Assembly (NCBI GenBank): GCA_038235275.1
Contig: JBBSUC010000018.1
Coordinates: forward strand, 1-64,000
Source of the DNA: Persicitalea sp038235275
Lineage (GTDB): Bacteria; Bacteroidota; Bacteroidia; Cytophagales; Spirosomataceae
Length of the DNA stretch: 64,000 bases
Direction: 5' to 3'
Positions within the stretch are counted from its first letter, which is position 1, and each line of letters begins with the position of its first letter. Below the pieces are notes generated by a model. That model had not been told where the DNA came from. It worked only from the letters and a program-made list of their open reading frames with translations, and made no database searches. The translations under genes were made by a program, and so were the position numbers. Shown here in pieces: positions 1-7,278 of the stretch.

Positions 1-61
1 CGCTAGTGGCACTATGTTCAAAATGTTTATAACTTGGGCTTTGATGATTCCTTTCATCCTT

Positions 62-108
62 AAAGGCTGGTTTTGATGCTTCGTCGCTTCAAAGTTCAGC
101 CTTTTTGT
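62..108 (+). terminator. Possible rho-independent terminator
   Basis: The 8-bp arms AAAGGCTG (62-69) and CAGCCTTT (97-104) pair and are followed by a T-rich tract. The loop is long (27 nt) but has a second short pairing (TTTGA with TCAAA). It would end a plus-strand transcript entering from left of the window. The rest of 1-281 shows no gene that I recognise. Confidence 0.4.
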
Positions 109-281
109 TTTTCATCCCAGTTTTCTTCGGGTACAGTAGGGGTAGGGAATAAGTCTCAGTGGAATTTTCGACATTTCGACTCCGCCCGCCCGGCGTAGCG
201 AACTTTTTTACAGGGATACAATCTCAAATTGAGTCTGATTCTAACCTTTTTACAAATTTTGCAATCATTTGTCAGAGTTAC

Positions 282-1244
282 CTATAGTCCTAATTTCATG
301 GCCGCGTTGTGCTTCACCACCTGCTGAACTCCTGTGTAGCGGTCGATCATCGTGCGGGTGCGGTGCTTGGTCTGTTGCATGATCTGCGAGTCGTCGGCGC
401 CGTTGAGCTTGGCGATGGTCACGAAGGAGGCCCGCAGCGAGTGGGCTGAGTAGTCCTCGCCGAGGTACGCCTTGTCGTGCGAGCCACCTGCTTGTCCGAC
501 AGCCGGTCCTGGGAGATCTGCTCGCCCTTGCGAATGCGAACGAATAGCGGCCCAACGTCGCGAACAAGCACTTCCATATAATCCTGCAACGCCCGCACCG
601 GGCAGGTGTCCGGGTCAGGGCTAAAAAACAGGGCTTTCTGCTCTTTCTTCTTGTATTGATTAGTCTTGCTACCCTGGTAAGACAGTATCGCTCCCTCACG
701 AGTGAATTGAACGCTCTCAATATTAAGCGCGACTAATTCGGAACGGCGAAACCCGCCCGCGAACCCGGTTAGCAGCAGCGCCCGGTCGCGCAGTCCGGTG
801 GGCGTGGCAGGGATTTGTGCCAAGCACGGCTTATACTCGTCGATGTCGAAGGCCGGGGACTGCTCGGGTTCGGTGCCGATACTTCGCTTGATCCCCTCCA
901 TGACGGTCTTCACTGCCTCGTCGCTGGCCGGATTAGCGTAATTGTGCAGTCGGTGCCATGGGGATAGCGGCCAGCCGACGGGAGATCGTTGACCACTTGC
1001 GAGTGTCAGCCAGATCGGAGATACAGGCCGCCAGCGTGGGCGCGTCGATGGGTAACTCGGGCAACCCGCGGTGGCGCAGCCAGATGGTGAGCTGGGCGAT
1101 GTCGGACTGGTAGGCTTTGCGCGTGTTGTCGGCCCCCTCGATTCCCTTGGCATAAAAGGCCGCCGTTTTCTGGGCTAGTTCCTCGCGGGAGACCAGAACG
1201 GGAAGTTCCTTAGATTTTTTTTCAAAGGTCAGGTTTGCCTCCAC
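282..1244 (-). pseudogene. Tyrosine recombinase (site-specific integrase), frameshifted twice
   Basis: A phage-integrase-family tyrosine recombinase of about 320 residues would cut and rejoin DNA at a short specific site. Reading from the ATG at 1244, the SAM-like N-terminal domain (QSDIAQLTIWLRHRG) is in one frame. Near 955-965, in a CCCC run, the reading moves to a second frame that carries the core with GFRRSEL (first catalytic Arg). Near 485-495 it returns to the original frame, which carries HSLRAS (H-x-x-R), TKHRT and the nucleophile region DRYTG, ending in TAG at 282. All catalytic motifs are therefore present but split. The two shifts cancel (963 nt = 321 codons), so either two single-base indels inactivated the gene or the sequence has two errors. 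A 29-bp palindrome lies 43 bp upstream. The assignment to the family is firm; whether it is truly dead is not. Confidence 0.85.
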
Positions 1245-1286
1245 GGTTTTCGGGGTTTGTTCGGCGCAAAATACGAAAATATATAC

Positions 1287-1315
1287 ACGTCCGATAAGTT
1301 AACCTTATCGGACGT
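1287..1315. repeat. Perfect 12-bp inverted repeat with 5-bp centre
   Basis: ACGTCCGATAAG (1287-1298) and CTTATCGGACGT (1304-1315) are exact reverse complements around the centre TTAAC. It sits 43 bp upstream of the recombinase start codon. The geometry (two 11-13 bp arms around a 5-8 bp centre) is that of a core site for a tyrosine recombinase. It could equally be an operator overlapping the recombinase promoter. There is no T-run, so a terminator is unlikely. Confidence 0.75.
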
Positions 1316-1708
1316 AAGAAAGGAAGGATACCGAGCCTGCATTTGGGAGATTTGGTGAGATCCCTTGATACATCGGAATCATATTACCGGGCATTTGCTC
1401 AGACGCCCAGAATCGCGTACACGAATTTTGCCCGGACAGTGACCGATCTGCGAAAATCTCAGGCCGACCAAGTGGCCGCAATTGTATTCATTTTCGCATG
1501 ACTGAATGCCTCGGCGTGATGCTAGTAGCAGCGTGTCATGATATCGGCGTCGAGAAAATGAAGTCATTTCCGGGTTCTCGTACAAACCACTCCCTGCATG
1601 ATCAAGATTCCGCCACCCCCTTTTTGAGGAGTCTGGACTTCGCCAATAGTCATCCAATCTTTTCTTAATTAAGGTGTAAAAAAAGGTTTAAAAGCAGGTT
1701 GGTATTTG
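1316..1708. other. Stretch without a recognisable gene
   Basis: About 390 bases between the palindrome and the IS end. The only open frame (minus, 1379-1657, 92 codons) encodes a basic, Arg/Ser-rich sequence with no family that I recognise. I also compared translations by eye with the missing 3' part of the Uma2-like gene cut by the IS and saw no match. Probably non-coding or decayed DNA. Confidence 0.5.
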
Positions 1709-1724
1709 GTACTCTACCCTACTA
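1709..1724. repeat. IS4-type left terminal inverted repeat
   Basis: Matches the reverse complement of 2895-2910 at 15 of 16 positions. The transposase stop codon (TAG, 1714-1716 on the minus strand) lies inside it. Confidence 0.8.
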
Positions 1725-2826
1725 TTTTTAGGGTCTGATAATGAGCAATTTGCCTGTGTATCCATCGAAACAAACACTTGATCTTTAGAATCAGATCTGA
1801 TCTAACTGTAGCTTGTTCACGACTTATTTCACCAACCAGATTCAGGCCATAGAGACTCAGGCTGACAGCTTTGCGGCCGTGCTTCTTAATTTTCACATTT
1901 TGCACTTTCCCGTGTAAGTAAAGCCTAAGCCCTATACAGAGACTGTAAGCGATGCTGACCAAAGCTACCAATTTTTACAGCTTTGTCAAACTTTTCAAAT
2001 GTGTTGCCTCTAAATTGGAATCCCGGCCCTTCAGGTTTAGAAAGCAGACCTCTATCGACCATCTTTTCCTGTAAAATTGCCCCATGAATTCCAAAGTTCC
2101 TGTTCCAAATAATAACAAATATTCCCCGTTTTCTAAAAGGCTCAGCCAGACGTGGGCTCAGATTCCATCAACCTGGCAGTCCGGTCAAAGGACGGGCCTG
2201 TTAAGTCTTAAATCAAAGTCAGACACTGCTCGCCGGAGACCGTCTCGGGTTGTGATTAAGTGCGACTTTGGTATGCGAAATACAAATTTCAACTCATTGT
2301 CCTTCAAGTATTTGATCCACTTATGACCAATAAATTCCCGATCCCCCACTACTGGGCCCAGCCGATCTTTGCCGATCATACCTATGCAGCAGGCCAACAA
2401 ACTGATCCGGTCGTTTGCATTGGAGTTACCGCTTTTATTATCCAGTAATTCCCAATAAAGTGGGATTTGAAGCTCCCCGTAACCGACCAGTATCATCAGA
2501 ATGTTCACCTGGCATTTTCCGAAGTCCCACTCAGTGCGGTCAATGCAAAGACGCAGTTTTTTACCCTTGGGAAGCAAGCTCAGCAACAGAGCGGCTACGC
2601 AATGATAATCAATTTCGACCTCTCTGAAAAAATCCTGTATTCTCGTTTCATTTGATGCAAGTTTAGCACAGTCGTTGAGATGTTGAGCCACTTCGTAAAA
2701 TTGTACATTTCTACTTTTTATGAGTGCAACTACATACTGGGAGACAAACTTTTTGCGGGCTAAGTTGACTACGGTTGGTGCTTTGTGTAGAACGTTCGTA
2801 ATTTCGCTGATGAGGCTCTGCTTCAC
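1714..2826 (-). pseudogene. IS4-family transposase with three in-frame stops
   Basis: DDE transposase that would move the surrounding IS. One reading frame of 371 codons runs from ATG 2826 to TAG 1714 and contains the whole catalytic triad: Asp96 (CIDRTEW), Asp162 (VVGDREF) and Glu259 in the IS4 signature Y-x2-R-x3-E-x6-K (YRKRWSIEVCFLNLK). The frame is broken by TGA at 2185-2187, TGA at 2158-2160 and TAA at 1975-1977, with no frameshift. The catalytic residues are intact, so the decay is by nonsense changes only. The product cannot be made full length, and the copy is immobile unless a transposase is supplied from elsewhere. Confidence 0.9.
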
Positions 2827-2894
2827 GGGAAAAAAAGAGATTTGCTGTTGAGGAACTGCAAAAATCCGATTTTCCCGTTTTTATCCTTTCATTT

Positions 2895-2910
2895 TAGTAG
2901 GGTACAGTAC
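2895..2910. repeat. IS4-type right terminal inverted repeat
   Basis: Partner of the repeat at 1709-1724. The last codons of the interrupted neighbouring frame (2911-3018) run into it, which marks the insertion point. Confidence 0.8.
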
Positions 2911-3018
2911 AATTTTCTTTAATCCCAAAACAAAATCCTTGTACCCTTTCCGATAAATCGGGTGGCCATCGAATTCTTCATAAATCAGGATTTTGGGAAT
3001 TTGCTTCGTCGTTTCCAT
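2911..3018 (-). pseudogene. 5' fragment of a Uma2-like gene cut by the IS
   Basis: From ATG 3018 about 36 codons read METTKQIPKILIYEEFDG, then HPIYRKGYKD, before the frame enters the IS end. Similar N-termini (IYEE-DG-P-YYRGY) are typical of Uma2-family (DUF820) nuclease-fold proteins, which are abundant in Cytophagales. The call rests on this short stretch only. I cannot find the rest of the gene on the far side of the IS, so a deletion accompanied or followed the insertion. The start faces away from the monooxygenase gene at 3128. Confidence 0.4.
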
Positions 3019-3064
3019 AGCGATCCGGTGTTTTTTCAAAGATAAAAGAAAAAGCGTAAAAAGG

Positions 3065-3072
3065 TAGCTTTG
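3065..3072 (+). promoter_or_regulatory. Candidate -7 promoter element (TAGCTTTG)
   Basis: TAGCTTTG fits the Bacteroidota -7 consensus TAnnTTTG and lies 56 bases before the ATG of the monooxygenase gene. No TTG is seen at the proper distance upstream, only a T-run at 3031-3036, so the call is weak. Confidence 0.3.
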
Positions 3073-3127
3073 CAACGATTTGCCGCCATCCCGGTGTTGT
3101 ATCAGAAACCATGTACCTACATCAATA

Positions 3128-4174
3128 ATGGAAATAGGAATCAGCACCTTCGTAGAAAATACGCCCGACCCCACTACCGGGCAACTCATCAGTCCGCACC
3201 AGCGGATGATAAACCTGATGGAAGAAATCGAACTGGCCGATCAGCTTGGGCTGGACGTTTTCGCCATCGGCGAGCATCATCGCTCCGATTTCGTGGTATC
3301 GTCCCCAGCGGTAGTGCTGGCAGCAGCGGCGGTTAAAACCAAGAATATTCGGCTTTCCAGCGCAGTGACGGTGCTGAGTTCCGATGATCCGGTGCGGGTG
3401 TTTCAGGATTTTGCCCACGTGGACTTGCTATCCGGGGGGCGGGCCGAAATCATGGCGGGGCGCGGTTCCTTCATTGAGTCGTTCCCGCTTTTTGGCAACG
3501 ACCTGAGCGACTATGATGCGCTATTTTCCGAAAAACTGGAACTACTCATAAAATTGAACAAAAGCGAGAAAGTTACCTGGCAGGGAAAACTCCGCCCCTC
3601 CATCGACAACCGGGGCGTATATCCCCGACCGTTTCAAAAGGAACTACCGATTTGGGTGGCCGTGGGTGGTACGCCGGAATCGGTCGTGCGGGCGGCCAAC
3701 TATGGCTTACCGATGGCGCTGGCTATCATCGGTGGCGGGCCGGAGCGCTTCGTTGCCTTCACCGACCTTTACAAGAAGACCTACCAAAAGGCCGGCCACG
3801 ATCCCGCCAAACTGCAATTGGCCATCAACTCGCACGGTTACCTTGCCGACGATTCGCAACGGGCAGCAGACGAATTTTATGGTCCCTACGCCCACGTAAT
3901 GAGCCGAATAGGGCGTGAGCGTGGCTGGCCCGCCATGAACCGCGAACATTACGAAATGCTGCGCGGACCGGGCGGTTCGTTGCTGGTGGGTAGCCCGCAA
4001 GAAGTCATCGAGAAGATTTTGTGGGAACACGAGTTGTTCGGTAACACCCGCTTTTTGCTGCACATCAGCGTCGGAACTTTGCCCCACGCGCAGGTGATGC
4101 GATCCATCGAGTTGTTGGGTAGTGTAGTTGCCCCAGCGGTGCGCAAGGCGGTGGGGGAGGTGATTTTGGGGTAG
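3128..4174 (+). CDS. LLM class flavin-dependent oxidoreductase (luciferase-like)
   Basis: Luciferase-like monooxygenase of 348 residues. The family uses FMNH2 or F420 in a TIM barrel to oxidise diverse small substrates; the substrate here is unknown. N-terminal MEIGISTFVENTPD is the first barrel strand; EELADQLGLDVFAIGEHH (about 37-54) carries the E-H-H motif of this family; then the central SGGRAEIMAGRGSF segment, and WVAVGGTPESVVRAANYGLP near the second half. The length is normal for the group. I start at the ATG at 3128 because the product then begins directly with the first strand; an upstream in-frame start at 3080 would add 16 unrelated residues. It is a monocistronic plus-strand gene, divergent from the IS-cut fragment and followed 100 bp later by the histidine kinase. 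Confidence 0.88.
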   Translation: MEIGISTFVENTPDPTTGQLISPHQRMINLMEEIELADQLGLDVFAIGEHHRSDFVVSSPAVVLAAAAVKTKNIRLSSAVTVLSSDDPVRVFQDFAHVDLLSGGRAEIMAGRGSFIESFPLFGNDLSDYDALFSEKLELLIKLNKSEKVTWQGKLRPSIDNRGVYPRPFQKELPIWVAVGGTPESVVRAANYGLPMALAIIGGGPERFVAFTDLYKKTYQKAGHDPAKLQLAINSHGYLADDSQRAADEFYGPYAHVMSRIGRERGWPAMNREHYEMLRGPGGSLLVGSPQEVIEKILWEHELFGNTRFLLHISVGTLPHAQVMRSIELLGSVVAPAVRKAVGEVILG

Positions 4175-4274
4175 AAAACGAAAGGTAAGCGAAAAAACTT
4201 CGATGTAATTCCCGTTATTTGTAGGATAAGAGAAACGGGTGCAACCATACGATAGCAACACTCCGCCACAAAGA

Positions 4275-6062
4275 ATGAACGCACCTTTACCTCAACCCGA
4301 CAACGAAGCAGAGCGGATCGATGCCCTCAAAGAATACGATATTCTGGATTCGTTGCCTGAGTCGGATTATGACGCCATCACCCAACTTGCGGCCTACATT
4401 TGTCAGACCCCGGTGGCACTTATCAGCTTTGTGGATAAGGATCGCCAATGGTTCAAGTCGCGCCTCGGCTTCGAACCGAGCGAAACCAGCCGGGAAGTGG
4501 CTTTCTGCGCCCACAATATTCTTGACTCCTCCGGGCCTCTGGTCGTTGAAGATGCCCGCGCCGACCAGCGTTTCGCCGAGAATGCCCTGGTAACGGGCGA
4601 TCCGCACATTGTTTTTTACGCCGGGATTCCACTGGTTGATTCCAGGGGCTTTTCGCTTGGTTCCCTGTGCGTGATCGATACCCAGACCAGGCAACTAACC
4701 GAGGCCCAGCTATCGGCTTTGGGCCTGTTGTCAAAGCAGGTGGTAAGCCTCCTCGATCTTCGAAAAGCTAATAACTTGCTATTAGAAAGCCAGGAGAATT
4801 CCCAAATCGAAGCCAGGGAAAAAAGTAAAACCCGCACGGCATTAGCCGAAAGTGAAGCCCTCTTCAAAAGTCTGATCGAAGAAGCACCCGTGGCGACTTG
4901 CCTGTTGGTAGGGCGGGAAATGGTCGTTGAAGTCGCCAATGGTCCCATGCTCGCCTTTTGGGGAAGAGGGAATTCGGTGCTGGGGAAGCCTTTAGCCGAA
5001 GCCCTGCCTGAATTAGTGGGGCAGCCTTTCCTGGGTATTTTGGATGACGTATTTACTACAGGAATTCCCTTCGGAGCAGACGGGGTTCCCGCCGATCTGG
5101 TGGTAGACGATACCCTAAGAACTAGCTACTTTGATTTTACCTACAAGCCGCTCCGCAACGCGACGGGCGAGGTGTTTGCTATTATGAATATGGCGGTGGA
5201 CGTGACAAACCAGGTGCTGTCCCGGCAAAAATTGGAGACGAGCGAAGCCCGCTACCGTAAATTGTCGCAAGAACTGGAAAATCAGGTAGCGTCGCGGACG
5301 CAGGAACTACTTACCGTGAATCAGGATCTGGTTCGTTCCAACGAGAATCTACAGCAGTTTGCCTACATCGCCTCGCACGACTTGCAGGAGCCTTTGCGTA
5401 AAATCCAGTCTTTCAGTACGCTGTTGCAAAATAGATACGCCATCGAGTTGGGCAAGGAAGGATTGGACTATCTAAATCGGATGAATTCTGCCGGCGTACG
5501 CATGTCCACCTTAATCAAAGATTTGCTCACTTATTCGCAGATCACTACCCGTCAGCAGGTGTACGGAACGGTTGACCTCAACACGGTCGTCGCCGGAGCG
5601 CTACGCAATTTGGAATGGCAAATTGAAGAACGAGACGCACAGGTAACGGTTGACGGGTTACCCCTAGTCAACGGCGACGCATCTCAGCTTGGACAGCTCT
5701 TCCAAAACTTACTTTCCAATGCGCTGAAATTTACGCCGTCCGAAAAAATACCTAAAACAACAATAAGCTGCCACGTTTGTGACCGTACCAATTTACCCGC
5801 CGGAGTAATGCCCAATAGCCACGCGAATAAATTTTACCAGGTCAATGTCCGCGATGAGGGTGTGGGGTTCGATACCCGGTATTTGGACCGTATCTTTCAG
5901 GTTTTTCAGCGCTTGCATGGCAAGGACGAGTTCCCCGGTACGGGGGTGGGGTTGGCCATTTGCCAGCGGGTCGTGGAGAATCATGGGGGAGGGATTACGG
6001 CCAGTAGCGTAGCTGGAAAAGGAGCGACTTTCAGCGTGTATTTGCCAAGTGAAATTGCGTGA
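4275..6062 (+). CDS. GAF-PAS hybrid sensor histidine kinase
   Basis: Cytoplasmic sensor histidine kinase of 595 residues with no membrane segment or signal peptide. Order: GAF domain (about 20-165; DRQWFKSRLGF, VAFCAHNIL, YAGIPL, GSLCVIDT), coiled coil (165-195), PAS domain (about 200-315), a second coiled coil, HisKA with the phospho-acceptor His368 in IASHDLQEPLRK, and HATPase_c with N box NLLSNALKFTP, G1 DEGVGFD and G2 GTGVGLAIC. The DLQEPLRK form of the H box is the HWE-neighbouring, phytochrome-like subgroup common in Bacteroidota. No response regulator is adjacent, so its partner is unknown. The ATG at 4275 is preferred to an in-frame GTG at 4239 because kinases of this type usually begin right at the ERIDALKEYDILDS segment. 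Its end is 11 bp from the convergent GH43 gene. Confidence 0.9.
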   Translation: MNAPLPQPDNEAERIDALKEYDILDSLPESDYDAITQLAAYICQTPVALISFVDKDRQWFKSRLGFEPSETSREVAFCAHNILDSSGPLVVEDARADQRFAENALVTGDPHIVFYAGIPLVDSRGFSLGSLCVIDTQTRQLTEAQLSALGLLSKQVVSLLDLRKANNLLLESQENSQIEAREKSKTRTALAESEALFKSLIEEAPVATCLLVGREMVVEVANGPMLAFWGRGNSVLGKPLAEALPELVGQPFLGILDDVFTTGIPFGADGVPADLVVDDTLRTSYFDFTYKPLRNATGEVFAIMNMAVDVTNQVLSRQKLETSEARYRKLSQELENQVASRTQELLTVNQDLVRSNENLQQFAYIASHDLQEPLRKIQSFSTLLQNRYAIELGKEGLDYLNRMNSAGVRMSTLIKDLLTYSQITTRQQVYGTVDLNTVVAGALRNLEWQIEERDAQVTVDGLPLVNGDASQLGQLFQNLLSNALKFTPSEKIPKTTISCHVCDRTNLPAGVMPNSHANKFYQVNVRDEGVGFDTRYLDRIFQVFQRLHGKDEFPGTGVGLAICQRVVENHGGGITASSVAGKGATFSVYLPSEIA

Positions 6063-6073
6063 AGAAACGGTAT

Positions 6074-7117
6074 CTACTTGAATAATGGTCCAGGAAGCTT
6101 TTCGCCGCTTGGCGTAGCATTAGCGATTTCCGGCCAGCCATTTGCCCAATTGACCCTATCCAGCATAAGCACCCGGCGATTTGCTCCGGAAGATACTTTG
6201 GAATTGCTTTTGATGATGGCGTGGTAGAGCATCCAATCCGTGCCGACGTCATCGGTAATTAAACGGGCGATGTGGCCGGGGCCGGCATAGATGTCGTCAC
6301 CGCGCAGGATGAGCGTTCCCGCGCCGCGTTCTTTCAGCTCTTTGCCGTTTTTGTCCAGGTAGGGACCGCGCAGGTTTTTACTGCGGGCCACGCGGACGTT
6401 GTACGTGCTGTTGGCCCCGTCACAACAACTGCCTTTGGAACCGAAAAAGTAGTAGTACTCCCCATGTTTTTGGATCATGACACCCTCGATATCCCCGGCG
6501 GCTACCTTGAATTTTTTGCTCAAATCGGGGGCGGAGCGACCATCGGCCGCTAATTCCACGCCGTAATTCCCCTGCGTGGCGGCATTGCTGAAGCTTCCCC
6601 AATAGATATATTTCTTACCATCGTCTTCCAAATAAAACGGATCAATGGAATTGGGCACATCGACTTCTTGGCTCACGAAGAGCTTGCCTAAATCAGAGAA
6701 AGGTCCCGCAGCTGAATCCGCCACGGCCAGACCAATGCCCGGATTAGGGTCGCCCCAAGTCGAAAAGGCGTAGTATAGATGGTACTTGCCGTTGACCTTC
6801 ACTACGTCCGGCGCCCAGATACCGCCCTGGCCCTTCCAGGTGGGCTTGGTCTGGAAGGCATCCCGCACGTATTTCCATTGCGTTAGGTTTTTGGAGCGAA
6901 CGATAGCCACGAGGTGAGTTCCGTCGCCGTCGCCCCAATTTTCGTTCGTTCCGTAAGCATAAAACCAGCCATCATCGGCCCGGACGACCGTCGGGTCAGC
7001 TAAGACAGGAGAAAAGACAGGATTGCGGTAGGTATTGGCCGCCTGTTCAACGGGGGGCGTCCCCTTGCAGGCAAGCAGCAGCGTCAGGATTGCGAGTAGG
7101 TGCAGTGGCTTTTTCAT
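6074..7117 (-). CDS. Glycoside hydrolase family 43 lipoprotein (arabinanase/xylosidase-like)
   Basis: Five-bladed propeller glycosidase, 347 residues, predicted to cleave arabinose- or xylose-containing glycans. The lipobox LLLAC with Cys17 predicts a lipoprotein. The three expected GH43 acids are visible: the general base Asp41 in VLADPTVV, the pKa-modulating Asp159 in NSIDPFY and the general acid Glu211 in DIEGVMI. The GIWAPDVVKVNGKYHLYY stretch is the usual second blade. The exact substrate cannot be read. It stands alone, not beside a SusCD pair; convergent with the histidine kinase, divergent from the beta-helix protein gene. Confidence 0.9.
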   Translation of the reverse strand: MKKPLHLLAILTLLLACKGTPPVEQAANTYRNPVFSPVLADPTVVRADDGWFYAYGTNENWGDGDGTHLVAIVRSKNLTQWKYVRDAFQTKPTWKGQGGIWAPDVVKVNGKYHLYYAFSTWGDPNPGIGLAVADSAAGPFSDLGKLFVSQEVDVPNSIDPFYLEDDGKKYIYWGSFSNAATQGNYGVELAADGRSAPDLSKKFKVAAGDIEGVMIQKHGEYYYFFGSKGSCCDGANSTYNVRVARSKNLRGPYLDKNGKELKERGAGTLILRGDDIYAGPGHIARLITDDVGTDWMLYHAIIKSNSKVSSGANRRVLMLDRVNWANGWPEIANATPSGEKLPGPLFK

Positions 7118-7278
7118 GTCTCAAAATTAAATATATAAAAAGGGTTTTTGGCGGGAATCGACCGTATAATAAATTTCCCCCATCCCCATTCATTTATTTA
7201 GTACATTGGCTATCAGCAATTAGCATTTACTGCCAAGAGCATCTTGTCAGCTCACAACTCACCTAAATCCTGATCGTC

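Larger units (their letters stand above)
1709..2910 (-). mobile_element. IS4-family insertion sequence, degenerate copy
   Basis: The element is about 1.2 kb and bounded by imperfect 16-bp terminal inverted repeats: GTACTCTACCCTACTA at 1709-1724 and TAGTAGGGTACAGTAC at 2895-2910, with one mismatch. The transposase gene fills it on the minus strand and its stop codon lies inside the left repeat. GTAC is self-complementary and occurs at both outer ends, so I cannot tell whether it belongs to the repeat or is a 4-bp target duplication. No longer flanking duplication is visible. Only one copy is present in this window. Confidence 0.85.

Noticed and set aside
1379..1657. Open frame of 92 codons on the minus strand as a gene
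   Set aside because: No recognisable family, odd Arg/Ser/Cys-rich composition, no plausible leader; likely chance.
1709..2910. Long target-site duplication flanking the IS
   Set aside because: The 8-12 bases outside both ends do not match; only the ambiguous GTAC is shared.
4239..4274. Upstream GTG start for the histidine kinase
   Set aside because: It adds 12 residues outside the usual N-terminus; ATG 4275 fits better. The same reasoning rejects GTG 33400 for the sigma factor and GTG 49221 for the ThuA fusion.
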